Source: Mumia sp050632745 (GTDB lineage: Bacteria > Actinomycetota > Actinomycetes > Propionibacteriales > Nocardioidaceae). Taken from it: 64,000 nt of DNA. The DNA lies in the NCBI RefSeq assembly GCF_050632745.1, contig NZ_JBODSD010000001.1, positions 1,550,001-1,614,000 of the forward strand. Direction: 5' to 3'. Below the pieces are notes generated by a model. That model did not search any database. It was not told the DNA's origin and saw nothing but the letters and a program-made list of their open reading frames with translations. The translations under genes and the position numbers were made by a program. Below are positions 41,784-49,864 of the stretch, in pieces. The stretch's first letter is position 1; the number at the start of each line of letters is the position of its first letter.

Positions 41784-43862
41784 TCAGACGATGCGCAGCA
41801 GGATCGTCGACCCGGGCGGCGCCTCGTCGCCCCCGCCCGGGGACTGGCGCGACACGAGGTTGCTGCCGAAGTGGATGCGCTCCTTCTCGACCTTCACCTT
41901 GAACCCGGCTGCCTCGAGGATCGCCCGCGCGTCGTCGACGTTCTTGCCGATCACCCCGGGAACCTCGATCGGCTCCGGGCCGTCCGAGACGGTGAGCTTG
42001 ACGGTGTCGCCCTTGTAGGCGGTGCCGCTCGACGGGTCCTGGGCCATGACCTGGTCCTTGGGGACCTCCGCGTCGTACACCCGGTCGACGTCCACCTCGA
42101 ACCCGGCCTTCTCCAGCTTGGCCTGCGCGTGGTCGACGGACTTGCCGGTGTAGTCCGCGACGTCGACCGGTCGCCGTCCCTTGCTCACGACGAGGTCGAC
42201 CGCGGTGTCGGGACGGATCATGCGCCCGACGGGCAGCGACATCGAGATGACGTCGCCCTGGTCGACGGACTCGCTGTACTTGCGGTCCACCTGGCCGATG
42301 ACCGCCTTGACGTCGGCGAGCGCCGACTCCGCCTCGCTCTCGCTCATCCCCTGGAGGTCGGGCATCGGATAGCGCTCCTTGCCCTTGGAGACGACCAGCG
42401 TGAGCGTCCCTTCGGGGAGGATCCGGCCGCCGGGCCCGGGATCGGTGGAGACGATCGAGCCACGGGCGACGGTCTCGCTGTATGCCTCGCCGCCGGTCTC
42501 CACGGTGTAGCCGGCCCGCTGGCCCTCGGCCCGCGCCTGCGCCAGCGGTATCCCGACCAGGTCCGGCGCGGAGTCGTACCGGGCCACCCCGTACCACCAG
42601 CCGACGCCGGCGGCGACCAGCGCGACGACCAGCACCGCGATGAGCATCCGGCGCCCGCGGCGGCGCTGGCGCCGGTTGTGCTCCGCTGCCGGCGTGGTCG
42701 CGACCGGTGCGGAGGGGATCCCGGCGGCGTCCCGGGTGACCGTCCGCGTGGCCTCGTACCCGGAGTCGTACGCCTCCGGCGGCCCTGGCCGGTAGCCGAC
42801 CGTGTCGTCGTGGCCGAGGCCGGCGTCGTCGTACGACCCCACGGCCGTCGGCGCGTCGGCGTAGTCGTCGGACGCCCCCCACGCGTCGTGACCGGCGACC
42901 GCGGGCGCGAGGGCGGTCGCGGCGGCGAGATCGGGCAGCTCGTCGCTGGAGGCGACCGCGATCCGGTGCAGCTGGAGGTCCTGGGTGAGCTCGATGTCGT
43001 CGCTGACCTCCGCCTCCAGCGCCGAGCGCACCCGTCGCACCTGGTGGAGGAGGACCCGGGCGTCGGCCGAGCGCTGGTCGTGGTCGCGGGCGGTCGCGCG
43101 GGCGACCAGGGCGTCGACGTACGGCGGGATGCCGGCGACCATCGTGGACGGCGCCGGCACGTCGGCGTGCACGTGCTGGTAGGCGACCTGGATCGGGGTC
43201 TCGCCGGTGTGCGGCTTGGACCCGGTGAGCATCTCGAACATCATCGCGCCGACCGCGTACACGTCGCACCGGGCGTCGGCGCCCTCGTTGAGGACGAGCT
43301 CGGGCGCGAGGTACGAGACGGAGCCGACGAGGACGCCCGAGGTCGCCTCGGTGTCGGAGCTGAACGCCCGGGCGAGGCCGAAGTCGGCGACCTTCACCTG
43401 GCCGCCGGGCGTGATGAGGACGTTCTCCGGCTTCACGTCGCGGTGGATCATGCGCGTGTCGTGCGCCGCGGAGAGCGCGAGGAGCAGCGGCTCCACGAGG
43501 GTGAGCACCCGTCGGGGCGGCAGGGGAGCCTCGCGGCTGATCACGTCGCGCAGGGTGTGCCCCGGCACGTACTCCATGACGAGGTAGAGCAGCCCCGTGT
43601 CCTCGCCCTGGTCGAACACCGCGACCACGTTGGGGTGGTTGAGCCGGGCGGCGGCGCGGGCCTCGACCTGCAGACGCGTCGTGAACCCCCGGTCGTCGGG
43701 GCCGGCCTGCATGACCTTGACGGCCACGGTGCGGTCGAGACGGGTGTCGGTGGCGAGAAGCACGGTGCCCATGCCGCCGCGGGCAAGGATCTTGCGCAGG
43801 TGGTAGCGACCGTCGAGCACGCGTCCCACGAGCAGGTCGTCGTCGAGCGTCGCCACGGTCAC
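41784..43862 (-). CDS. Transmembrane Ser/Thr protein kinase with four PASTA domains
   Basis: The 692-residue kinase occupies the pknL position (Rv2176). The kinase domain (about residues 17-280) has the Gly loop ARGGMGTV, VAVKVM lysine, HRDVKPENVLI catalytic loop, DFGLA and the APELVLNE segment. A low-complexity Asp/Ala/Thr-rich linker follows, then one membrane helix (MLIAVLVVALVAAGVGW, about 405). Four PASTA repeats of about 65 residues each sense muropeptides or lipid II. Mycobacterial PknL, as I recall it, lacks PASTA, so this gene merges PknL context with PknB architecture. GTG start at 43862; a GTG at 43856 has better spacing from AGGAGG. Confidence 0.94.
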   Translation of the reverse strand: MTVATLDDDLLVGRVLDGRYHLRKILARGGMGTVLLATDTRLDRTVAVKVMQAGPDDRGFTTRLQVEARAAARLNHPNVVAVFDQGEDTGLLYLVMEYVPGHTLRDVISREAPLPPRRVLTLVEPLLLALSAAHDTRMIHRDVKPENVLITPGGQVKVADFGLARAFSSDTEATSGVLVGSVSYLAPELVLNEGADARCDVYAVGAMMFEMLTGSKPHTGETPIQVAYQHVHADVPAPSTMVAGIPPYVDALVARATARDHDQRSADARVLLHQVRRVRSALEAEVSDDIELTQDLQLHRIAVASSDELPDLAAATALAPAVAGHDAWGASDDYADAPTAVGSYDDAGLGHDDTVGYRPGPPEAYDSGYEATRTVTRDAAGIPSAPVATTPAAEHNRRQRRRGRRMLIAVLVVALVAAGVGWWYGVARYDSAPDLVGIPLAQARAEGQRAGYTVETGGEAYSETVARGSIVSTDPGPGGRILPEGTLTLVVSKGKERYPMPDLQGMSESEAESALADVKAVIGQVDRKYSESVDQGDVISMSLPVGRMIRPDTAVDLVVSKGRRPVDVADYTGKSVDHAQAKLEKAGFEVDVDRVYDAEVPKDQVMAQDPSSGTAYKGDTVKLTVSDGPEPIEVPGVIGKNVDDARAILEAAGFKVKVEKERIHFGSNLVSRQSPGGGDEAPPGSTILLRIV

Positions 43863-43926
43863 CTCCTCACGTCGAGCGGGCCGGGTCCTCGTGCGGGCAT
43901 GCGGACGCGTGGAAAGGCCCCGCCTC

Positions 43927-43932
43927 AGTGTA
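43927..43932 (-). promoter_or_regulatory. Candidate -10 of the PASTA kinase gene
   Basis: Minus-strand TACACT lies 65 bp before the kinase GTG, giving a leader that contains a strong AGGAGG. The divergent Rv2175c-like gene starts 60 bp away on the other strand. Confidence 0.4.
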
Positions 43933-43991
43933 GGTGAGCCGACCAGCCGACCGAGGGAGGCGAGACGGTACGGCCGTGCGAGTCTTGTCCC

Positions 43992-44378
43992 ATGGCTGAC
44001 GAGACCGGACCCGCCCCGACGACGGGCGAACAGCTCGACGACCTCGTGGAGGAGTGGCTCACGCTCGACGAGGTCGCGGTGGAGCTGGAGACGACGGTGA
44101 GCCGCGTACGCCAGAAGGTCCGCGAGCGCGACCTGCTCGCCGTGCGCACCGCGACGTCGTCGAAGCAGCGCGTGCCGGCGCTGCTCCTCGCCGACGGCGC
44201 GACGCTGGACGGACTGCGGGGGACGCTGGTCCTGCTCGGTGACGCCCGCTTCACCGACGACGAGGCGGCGGTGTGGCTGTTCACCGCCGACGACACGCTC
44301 CCCGGCCGCCCGGTCGACGCGCTGCGCGAGGGACGCGGGCGCGAGGTGCGCAGGAGAGCGCAGGCGCTGGGGTTCTGA
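43992..44378 (+). CDS. Rv2175c-like winged-helix DNA-binding protein
   Basis: The 128-residue protein pairs with the divergent kinase. In M. tuberculosis Rv2175c is a DNA-binding substrate of PknL. The helix-turn-helix is WLTLDEVAVELETTVSRVRQKVRERDLLAVRT (about residues 22-53). The C-terminal region has ALLLADGATLDGLRGTLVLLGDARFTDDEAAVWLFTADDTLPGRPVDALREGRG. An N-terminal Thr-rich tail (MADETGPAPTTGEQ) could be the phospho-target, as in Rv2175c. ATG start; GAGTCT six bases upstream may be a weak leaderless -10. Confidence 0.9.
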   Translation: MADETGPAPTTGEQLDDLVEEWLTLDEVAVELETTVSRVRQKVRERDLLAVRTATSSKQRVPALLLADGATLDGLRGTLVLLGDARFTDDEAAVWLFTADDTLPGRPVDALREGRGREVRRRAQALGF

Positions 44379-44409
44379 CGACCCGGGCCACGCGCGTGCG
44401 ACCGGTGGT

Positions 44410-45465
44410 TCAGGCCGAACGGCGTACGGCGCGGGCCGCGAGGTCGGACAGCGTCGCGGCGTGCGGCGCCAGCGGCGGCAGCGAGAGCGCGGCCGCGGCC
44501 CGCTCCTCGAGGTCGGCGATGTCCTCCTCGAGCCGCGCGAGCGCGCCGGTGTCGCGGATCACGTCGCGGATCCGGTCGACCGCGGCCGGCGTGAGGTCGG
44601 GGTCGCCCAGACCGAGGTCGAGCTCGGCCCGCTGCTCGAGGCTCGCACGGGCGTACGCGTGCGCGACCAGCACCGTCTGCTTGCCCTCGCGCAGGTCGTC
44701 GCCGGCCGGCTTGCCGGTGACCGCCGGGTCGCCGAACACCCCGAGCACGTCGTCGCGCAGCTGGAACGCCTCCCCGACCGGGACGGCGTACGCGCTCAGG
44801 GCATCGACCGTCTCCGGTCCGGCACCGGCGAGGGCGGCGCCGAGGTGGAGCGGGCGCTCGACGGTGTACTTCGCCGACTTGTAGCGCACCACCCGCAGCG
44901 CCTCGTCGACGGAGCTCTCGCCGATCGCCTGGCCCACCAGGTCGAGGAACTGCCCGGAGACGACCTCGGACTTGCAGGTGTCGAGGTACGGCGTCGCGCG
45001 GGCGACGACCGCCGGGGCGAAGCCGGACGTCCGGAACATCTCGTCCGCCCACGACAGCAGCAGGTCGCCGAGGAGGATCGCGGCACCGGTGCCGTACGCG
45101 TCGGGGTCGCCGGTCCACCCGGCCTCGCGGTGCGCGATCGCGAACGCCGCGTGGGCCGCCGGGCGCCCGCGCCGGGTCATGGAGGCGTCGATGACGTCGT
45201 CGTGCACGAGCGCGCTCGCCTGCAGCCACTCCAACGACGCGGCGGCACGGGTGACGGCGACGTCGTCACCGGTCCCGCCGCCGACGACCCAGCCCGCGTG
45301 GCAGAACGCGGCGCGGAGCCGCTTGCCGCCCGACGCGGCCTCCTCGGCGGCGTCGAGGAAGGAGTCGAGCCGGGGACCGAGGGGTGCGAGGCGCTCGCGC
45401 TGCGCGGCGAGGAAGGTCCGCAGGTCGTCGCCGACCCGGGTCGCGAGGTCGGGGGAGGCGGTCAC
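44410..45465 (-). CDS. Polyprenyl (geranylgeranyl) diphosphate synthase
   Basis: This trans-isoprenyl diphosphate synthase is the counterpart of Rv2173 (IdsA2). It lengthens allylic diphosphates with isopentenyl diphosphate for quinone or carrier-lipid synthesis. The 351-residue product has GGKRLRAAFC, the first Asp-rich motif LVHDDVIDASMTRRGRPAAH, the KSAKYTVERPLHLGAALAG block and the second motif FQLRDDVLGVFGD followed by GKPAGDDLREGK. Bulky residues upstream of the first motif (SLEWLQASAL) control chain length, but the product length cannot be read confidently. GTG start after a TAGGGT box. Confidence 0.92.
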   Translation of the reverse strand: MTASPDLATRVGDDLRTFLAAQRERLAPLGPRLDSFLDAAEEAASGGKRLRAAFCHAGWVVGGGTGDDVAVTRAAASLEWLQASALVHDDVIDASMTRRGRPAAHAAFAIAHREAGWTGDPDAYGTGAAILLGDLLLSWADEMFRTSGFAPAVVARATPYLDTCKSEVVSGQFLDLVGQAIGESSVDEALRVVRYKSAKYTVERPLHLGAALAGAGPETVDALSAYAVPVGEAFQLRDDVLGVFGDPAVTGKPAGDDLREGKQTVLVAHAYARASLEQRAELDLGLGDPDLTPAAVDRIRDVIRDTGALARLEEDIADLEERAAAALSLPPLAPHAATLSDLAARAVRRSA

Positions 45466-45471
45466 GTCGTC

Positions 45472-45477
45472 ACCCTA
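45472..45477 (-). promoter_or_regulatory. Leaderless promoter -10 of the polyprenyl synthase gene
   Basis: Minus-strand TAGGGT, six bases, GTG at 45465; no Shine-Dalgarno. Confidence 0.6.
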
Positions 45478-45526
45478 CCTACGTCCACGGGACGGTCGTC
45501 TCGCCGTAGCGGTCGCGGGCCGCGGC

Positions 45527-45532
45527 TACAGT
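45527..45532 (+). promoter_or_regulatory. Leaderless promoter -10 of metF
   Basis: TACAGT, six bases, ATG at 45539. It is divergent from the polyprenyl synthase promoter within a 73-bp gap. Confidence 0.6.
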
Positions 45533-45538
45533 GACCCC

Positions 45539-46429
45539 ATGTCGACCGCACGCCGTCTCAGCGAGGACATCGCCGCGCCCGCGCCGAGCTTCTCGTTCGA
45601 GTTCTTCCCGCCGAAGAACGACGCCGGCGAGCGCGCGCTGTGGACCGCGATCCGCGAGCTGGAGCCGCTGCACCCGACCTTCGTGTCGGTGACGTACGGC
45701 GCCGGCGGCTCCACGCGCGACCGGACCGTGCGCATCACCGAGCGCATCGCGACCGAGACCACGCTGCGTCCGATGGGACACCTGACGTGCGTCGGGCAGT
45801 CCCGCGACGACCTGCGCTCCGTGCTCGGCCAGTACGCCGCGGCCGGCGTGCGCAACATCCTCGCCCTGCGCGGCGACCCGGTGGGCGGACCCGGCGCGCC
45901 GTGGACGTCGCACCCCGGGGGTCTCGACCACGGCGACGAGCTGGTCGCGCTGGTCTCGGGGCTCGGCACGTTCTGCGTCGGTGCGGCCGCCTACCCCAAG
46001 GGCCATCGCGAGGCGGCGAGCCTCGACGCCGACGCCGAGGTGGTGGTCGCCAAGGCGCGCGCCGGCGCCGAGTTCGTCGTCACCGACTTCTTCTTCCTCG
46101 CCGAGGACTACTTCGCGCTCGTCGAGCGGGTCCGGGCGCGCGGCTGCGACATCCCGGTCGTCCCGGGCATCATGCCGATCACCAACCTCGGCCAGATCAC
46201 GCGGATGGCCGACCTGTCCGGCCACCCGGTCCCGGCGACGGTGGTCTCGCGCCTCGAGCCGTGGGCCGACGACGCGGACGCGCTGCGCGCCGAGGGCACG
46301 CTGATCGCGACCGAGCTGTGCGACGCGCTGCTCGAGGGAGGCGCGCCGGGCCTGCACTTCTACACGCTCAACCGGTCGTCGGCGACCCGCCGCATCTACG
46401 AGAGCCTCGCGTCGATCCCGGCGGTGTGA
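45539..46429 (+). CDS. metF: Methylenetetrahydrofolate reductase
   Basis: MetF reduces 5,10-methylene-THF to 5-methyl-THF with an FAD cofactor, supplying methyl groups for methionine. The 296-residue TIM barrel contains FSFEFFPPKNDAGE (catalytic Glu region), FVSVTYGAGGSTRDRT, GHLTCVGQSRDDL, NILALRGDPVGG (folate-binding Asp), VGAAAYPKGHREA and the FFFLAEDYFALVERVRARG and IVPGIMPITN-like VPGIMPITNLGQI segment. The ATG at 45539 gives the normal family length and fits the leaderless promoter. Position beside the polyprenyl synthase matches Rv2172c/Rv2173. Confidence 0.96.
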   Translation: MSTARRLSEDIAAPAPSFSFEFFPPKNDAGERALWTAIRELEPLHPTFVSVTYGAGGSTRDRTVRITERIATETTLRPMGHLTCVGQSRDDLRSVLGQYAAAGVRNILALRGDPVGGPGAPWTSHPGGLDHGDELVALVSGLGTFCVGAAAYPKGHREAASLDADAEVVVAKARAGAEFVVTDFFFLAEDYFALVERVRARGCDIPVVPGIMPITNLGQITRMADLSGHPVPATVVSRLEPWADDADALRAEGTLIATELCDALLEGGAPGLHFYTLNRSSATRRIYESLASIPAV

Positions 46430-46492
46430 CCTGCGACACGCGGGAAACCGCAACGTCCGGCGGGTGGACCTCGCCGGTGCGATCCTGAAGGT

Positions 46493-46801
46493 GTGACTCG
46501 GGAGCAGCACCGCAAACGGGGGATGCTGGTGCTCGGCGGACTGATCGGGGCCGCCGTGTTCGTCGGCTGTGCCTACCTGTACTTCCACGACGGCGTCCGC
46601 GGCGACGCGCTCGTCGTGGCGTGGTGGGTGAGCGGCCTGGTCGCCGCCGGCTTCGGCGTCGCCGCGTGCACGGTGGAGGACGACGGCATCGAGCGTCCCC
46701 GCTACCTCGGCTCCCTGCTCAGCGGGCTCCGGCAGGAGTGGACGCACCCGGCCGCAGCGTCTCCGCCGCAGCGGCCGTCCCCAGGGCCACCAGCTCCGTA
46801 G
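46493..46801 (+). CDS. Small two-helix membrane protein
   Basis: The 102-residue protein starts with a basic tail (MTREQHRKRG). Two membrane helices follow (MLVLGGLIGAAVFVGCAYLYF and ALVVAWWVSGLVAAGFGVAAC) and a cytosolic Pro-rich tail. The last 83 bp overlap the 3' end of the convergent flavoprotein gene, so part of the tail may be constrained by the opposite strand. GTG start; the upstream GATCCT six bases away is a poor -10. Function unknown. Confidence 0.65.
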   Translation: MTREQHRKRGMLVLGGLIGAAVFVGCAYLYFHDGVRGDALVVAWWVSGLVAAGFGVAACTVEDDGIERPRYLGSLLSGLRQEWTHPAAASPPQRPSPGPPAP

Positions 46802-48026
46802 ACGCGCCGGGGTGGGCGTTGACGCCCACGCGGAGGTAGCCGCTTCGCGCCTGCCCGACGCCGGGGACCTGGAACGCCGTACGCCATCCCGACCACTGCC
46901 ACCCGTCCCGCGCCCCGTGCCGTCGGACGAGGTCGACGGCGCTCACGTCCTCCCGGTACGCGACGTGGTCGCCGACGTCGATCCCGGCTCGGCGCAGGGT
47001 GACCAGCGGGTCCTCCGCGCCGACGTGCTCGACGGTCCACGCCTGGCCGTCCCCGGTGTGGGTCGCGCTGGGCATGATCCGCACCGGCGTGCCGTGGACG
47101 ACGGTCTCCTGCGCCAGCCGCGGGGCGTACGGGCCGAGCCCGAGGTAGGTGCGCGAGGACGGGACGCGGGGGAGCGCGTCGGTCTCGCGTCGTCCGCCGG
47201 GCCCGACCGGGGCCGCCCACACCACCACCTCGGCGGGCAGGTGGCCGTCGTCGGTGACGACCCCGTCCACCGCGTCGGACCCCGTCACGTCGTGGGCACG
47301 CGTCCCGAGCCGGACGTCGACCCGGCGCTCCTCGAGCCGCCGCTCGAGCGCGGCGAGCAGGGCCGTCGTACCCCCGGCGACGCGCCAGCGTCCGAACGAG
47401 CGCTCGACGAGGTCGTACGCCCCCAGGAAGGCGGGCATCGACCGCGGCTGCTGGCCGTCGAGGCGGTGCCGGTCGAGGACGAGGGCGCGCAGGTACGGGT
47501 CGCGCAGTCCGCGGCGCGCGGCACGGTCGAGCGAGAGCCGCGGTCGCAGCGTGCGCCACTGCTCGCGGTCGAAGTCGCCGCGGCCGACCAGCGGCCGACC
47601 GAGCGCGACCCGGCGGAGCACCTCCCACACGTCGTCGAACGCGTCGAGCCACCGCGTCCAGCGCTCACCCTTGCCGGGGCCGAGGACCGCGTCGATCGCG
47701 TCGGTCTGCGCGCCGCGGCTGCCCGCCGGCAGGTCGAGGACCAGGTCGCGGTCGAGCACGTGGCGCCGAGCGACGGGCAGCGGCTCGAGGTCCAGGACGC
47801 GGTCCAGCGGGCGGCCCGACTTCTTGAAGAGGTCGCGCACGGTCGCCGGCAGCGTCAGCTCCGAGAGGCCGTGGTCGAAGGACCAGCCGTCGGTCTCGTA
47901 CGGCGCGAGCTGGCCGCCGAGCCGGTCACCGGCCTCGAGGAGGACGACCCGGTGGCGCATCTTGGCGATGCGGACCGCCGCCGAGATCCCCGCGAACCCT
48001 CCTCCGACCACCACCACGTCAGCCAC
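46719..48026 (-). CDS. FAD-dependent amine oxidase/phytoene desaturase-like oxidoreductase
   Basis: The 435-residue flavoprotein begins with the dinucleotide fold VVVVGGGFAGISAAVRIAKMRHRVVLLEAGDRLGGQL. The second FAD motif and the GGTTALLAALERRLEERRVDVRLGTRAHDV segment (residues about 210-250) are those of the amine oxidase and carotenoid desaturase superfamily. It ends ELVALGTAAAAETL. The substrate is unknown, and it is not part of a recognisable carotenoid cluster, although a polyprenyl synthase lies 1.2 kb away. GTG start after TAGCCT. Confidence 0.85.
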   Translation of the reverse strand: MADVVVVGGGFAGISAAVRIAKMRHRVVLLEAGDRLGGQLAPYETDGWSFDHGLSELTLPATVRDLFKKSGRPLDRVLDLEPLPVARRHVLDRDLVLDLPAGSRGAQTDAIDAVLGPGKGERWTRWLDAFDDVWEVLRRVALGRPLVGRGDFDREQWRTLRPRLSLDRAARRGLRDPYLRALVLDRHRLDGQQPRSMPAFLGAYDLVERSFGRWRVAGGTTALLAALERRLEERRVDVRLGTRAHDVTGSDAVDGVVTDDGHLPAEVVVWAAPVGPGGRRETDALPRVPSSRTYLGLGPYAPRLAQETVVHGTPVRIMPSATHTGDGQAWTVEHVGAEDPLVTLRRAGIDVGDHVAYREDVSAVDLVRRHGARDGWQWSGWRTAFQVPGVGQARSGYLRVGVNAHPGASTELVALGTAAAAETLRPGASTPAGAR

Positions 48027-48032
48027 GCCGTC

Positions 48033-48038
48033 AGGCTA
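48033..48038 (-). promoter_or_regulatory. Leaderless promoter -10 of the flavoprotein gene
   Basis: Minus-strand TAGCCT, six bases, GTG at 48026. Confidence 0.55.
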
Positions 48039-48090
48039 CCGAGCAGGCCGCGAGGGAAGAGCGGGACGGTCCGGGGCGTTGGGACGCAGT

Positions 48091-49107
48091 GTGACTTCCG
48101 CACCTCTGTCGACCCTGTCCGTCCTCGACCTGTCGCCCATCGGTTCCGGCCGCCCCGCTTCGTCGGCGCTGCACGAGACGGTGGCGCTCGCGAAGGAGGC
48201 CGACCAGATCGGGTTCCACCGCTACTGGCTGGCCGAGCACCACGCGATCCCGAGCGTCGCGAGCTCGGCGCCACCGGTGATGATCGCCACCGTGGCCGCC
48301 GCGACCGAGCGCATCCGCGTCGGGTCGGGCGGCATCATGCTCCCGAACTGGTCCCCGCTCGCCGTCGCCGAGTGGTTCCGCGTCCTCGAGGGGCTCCACC
48401 CGGGTCGCATCGACCTCGGGCTCGGACGCGCCCCTGGCACCGACCAGCTGACGGCGTACGCGCTGCGGCGCAGCGCCGAGGCCGTGACGTCCGACCAGTT
48501 CCCGTCGCTGTACGCCGAGCTCCGCGCGTACGTCGAGGGCTTCGAGGCGGACCACCCGCTCGCCCCGGTCCACGCGATCCCGACCGACGTCCCGCTCCCG
48601 CCGGTGTGGATCCTCGGATCCAGCCTGCACGGCGGGACGGCTGCGGGCGCGCTCGGCACCGCGTACTCGTTCGCCGGCCACTTCGGCGCCGCCGACCCGG
48701 GCGAGGCGGTCCGTCTCTACCGCGAGTCCTTCACGCCGTCCGCGCAGTGGCCCGAGCCGCGCGTGATGCTCGGCGTCGCGGCGATCGTCTCCGAGACGCG
48801 CGAGCGCGCCGAGACGTTGGCTCTCGCCTCCGAGCTCTCGATGGTGCGGCTGATGCAGAACCGGCCGGGCCCGCTGCCGACGCCGGAGGAGGCTGCCGCC
48901 CACCCCTGGACCGCGGCGGAGCGCCAGCTGGTGCAGCGGCGCCGGCGGTTCACCAGCGTCGGCACTCCGGCCGAGGTCCGCGACGACCTCGAGCGTCGCC
49001 GCAAGGAGGCCGACGCCGACGAGCTGATCGTCACCACCCAGGTGCACGACCCGGAGGAGCGCATCGCGTCGTACCGGCTGCTCGCCGACGCGTACGCGGG
49101 TGCGTGA
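48091..49107 (+). CDS. LLM class flavin-dependent oxidoreductase
   Basis: This 338-residue luciferase-like monooxygenase TIM barrel is of the YhbW/alkanal-monooxygenase-like group. The start LSVLDLSPIGSG is typical of that group. It continues LAKEADQIGFHRYWLAEHHAIPSVASSAPPVMIATVAAATERIRVGSGGIMLPNWSPLAVAEWF, LEGLHPGRIDLGLGRAPGTD, PPVWILGSSLHGGTAAG and VGTPAEVRDDLERR. The FMN or F420 preference and the substrate are unknown. GTG start; long upstream in-frame codons would overlap the divergent flavoprotein gene and look non-coding. Confidence 0.9.
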   Translation: MTSAPLSTLSVLDLSPIGSGRPASSALHETVALAKEADQIGFHRYWLAEHHAIPSVASSAPPVMIATVAAATERIRVGSGGIMLPNWSPLAVAEWFRVLEGLHPGRIDLGLGRAPGTDQLTAYALRRSAEAVTSDQFPSLYAELRAYVEGFEADHPLAPVHAIPTDVPLPPVWILGSSLHGGTAAGALGTAYSFAGHFGAADPGEAVRLYRESFTPSAQWPEPRVMLGVAAIVSETRERAETLALASELSMVRLMQNRPGPLPTPEEAAAHPWTAAERQLVQRRRRFTSVGTPAEVRDDLERRRKEADADELIVTTQVHDPEERIASYRLLADAYAGA

Positions 49108-49274
49108 CGCTCCCGTCGCGCACCTGCGGCCGAGGAGGCAGGCGGAAGTGCTCAGGTCACGATTGAGTACCAGCGCTCATGGCGCGGGGGCCTTCGGGGT
49201 ACCACACTGGACGTGATGCTGCCCGTCCGGCTCGCGTCGGGGGTCGGGCCGGGCGGGCAGCTCCATTCCTCTTC

Positions 49275-49306
49275 CAGGGCGTCGGTCGATCGCGACAGGC
49301 GCCCTG
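49275..49306. terminator. Hairpin between LLM and YbaK genes
   Basis: CAGGGCG (49275-49281) pairs with CGCCCTG (49300-49306), with GTCG/CGAC pairing nested inside. It lies 12 bp after the YbaK stop in the convergent gap 49108-49318. The rest of that gap shows no gene. Confidence 0.55.
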
Positions 49307-49318
49307 TCTGCTGCCCGC

Positions 49319-49795
49319 TCAGGCGACCTCGGTCGGCGTGCCCCCGGTGATCGTCACCAGCTGGTCGAACGACGTCGCGAAGACCGCGTGCGGGTGTCCG
49401 GCCGCCGCCCAGACCACCTCGTAGTCGCGCAGGGCGAGGTCGACGAAGGTCCTCAGCGGAGCCGGGTGACCGACCGGCGCGACCCCGCCGATGACCTGCC
49501 CCGTCGCGGCGCGGACCGTCTCCGGGCGGGCGCGCTCGAGGGGCGGCAGGCCGTGCGCGGCGGCGAGGGCGGCGGTGTCGACGCGGTGCGCTCCGCTGGT
49601 CAGCACGAGGACGGCCTCGCCGTCGGCCTCGAACACGAGGCTGTTGGCGATCGCGCCGACCTCGACGCCGAGCGCGTCCGCCGCCTCCCGCGCCGTCCGT
49701 GCGGAGTCGGGCAGCACACGGACGACCTCGTCGACGACGCCGTGCTCGGCGAGGGCGTCGATCACCTGCTGGACACGGGGATGGGTGGCATTCAC
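49319..49795 (-). CDS. YbaK/EbsC family aminoacyl-tRNA deacylase-like protein
   Basis: The 158-residue protein has the YbaK/ProX fold. It clears mis-acylated tRNAs in characterised relatives. The markers are QQVIDALAEHGVVDEVVRVLPDSARTAREAADALGVEVGAIANSLVFEADG, the AHRVDTAALAAAHGL helix, VIGGVAPVGHPAPLRTFVDLAL and VWAAAGHPHAVFATSFDQLVTITGG. The lysine common in the KSL motif of YbaK is replaced (IANSLVF), as in many actinobacterial homologues. The GTG at 49795 is six bases past TACGGT. Confidence 0.9.
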   Translation of the reverse strand: MNATHPRVQQVIDALAEHGVVDEVVRVLPDSARTAREAADALGVEVGAIANSLVFEADGEAVLVLTSGAHRVDTAALAAAHGLPPLERARPETVRAATGQVIGGVAPVGHPAPLRTFVDLALRDYEVVWAAAGHPHAVFATSFDQLVTITGGTPTEVA

Positions 49796-49801
49796 AGGCC
49801 G

Positions 49802-49807
49802 ACCGTA
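49802..49807 (-). promoter_or_regulatory. Leaderless promoter -10 of the YbaK gene
   Basis: Minus-strand TACGGT, six bases, GTG at 49795. Confidence 0.55.
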
Positions 49808-49851
49808 CTCCCCGCGGGGTCCGGGACGCTGCGGGGCCGTGCGGCGGCTGG

Positions 49852-49857
49852 CACACT
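49852..49857 (+). promoter_or_regulatory. Weak leaderless -10 of the methyltransferase gene
   Basis: CACACT, seven bases, GTG at 49865. Its first base departs from TANNNT. Confidence 0.4.
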
Positions 49858-49864
49858 GGGTCGC

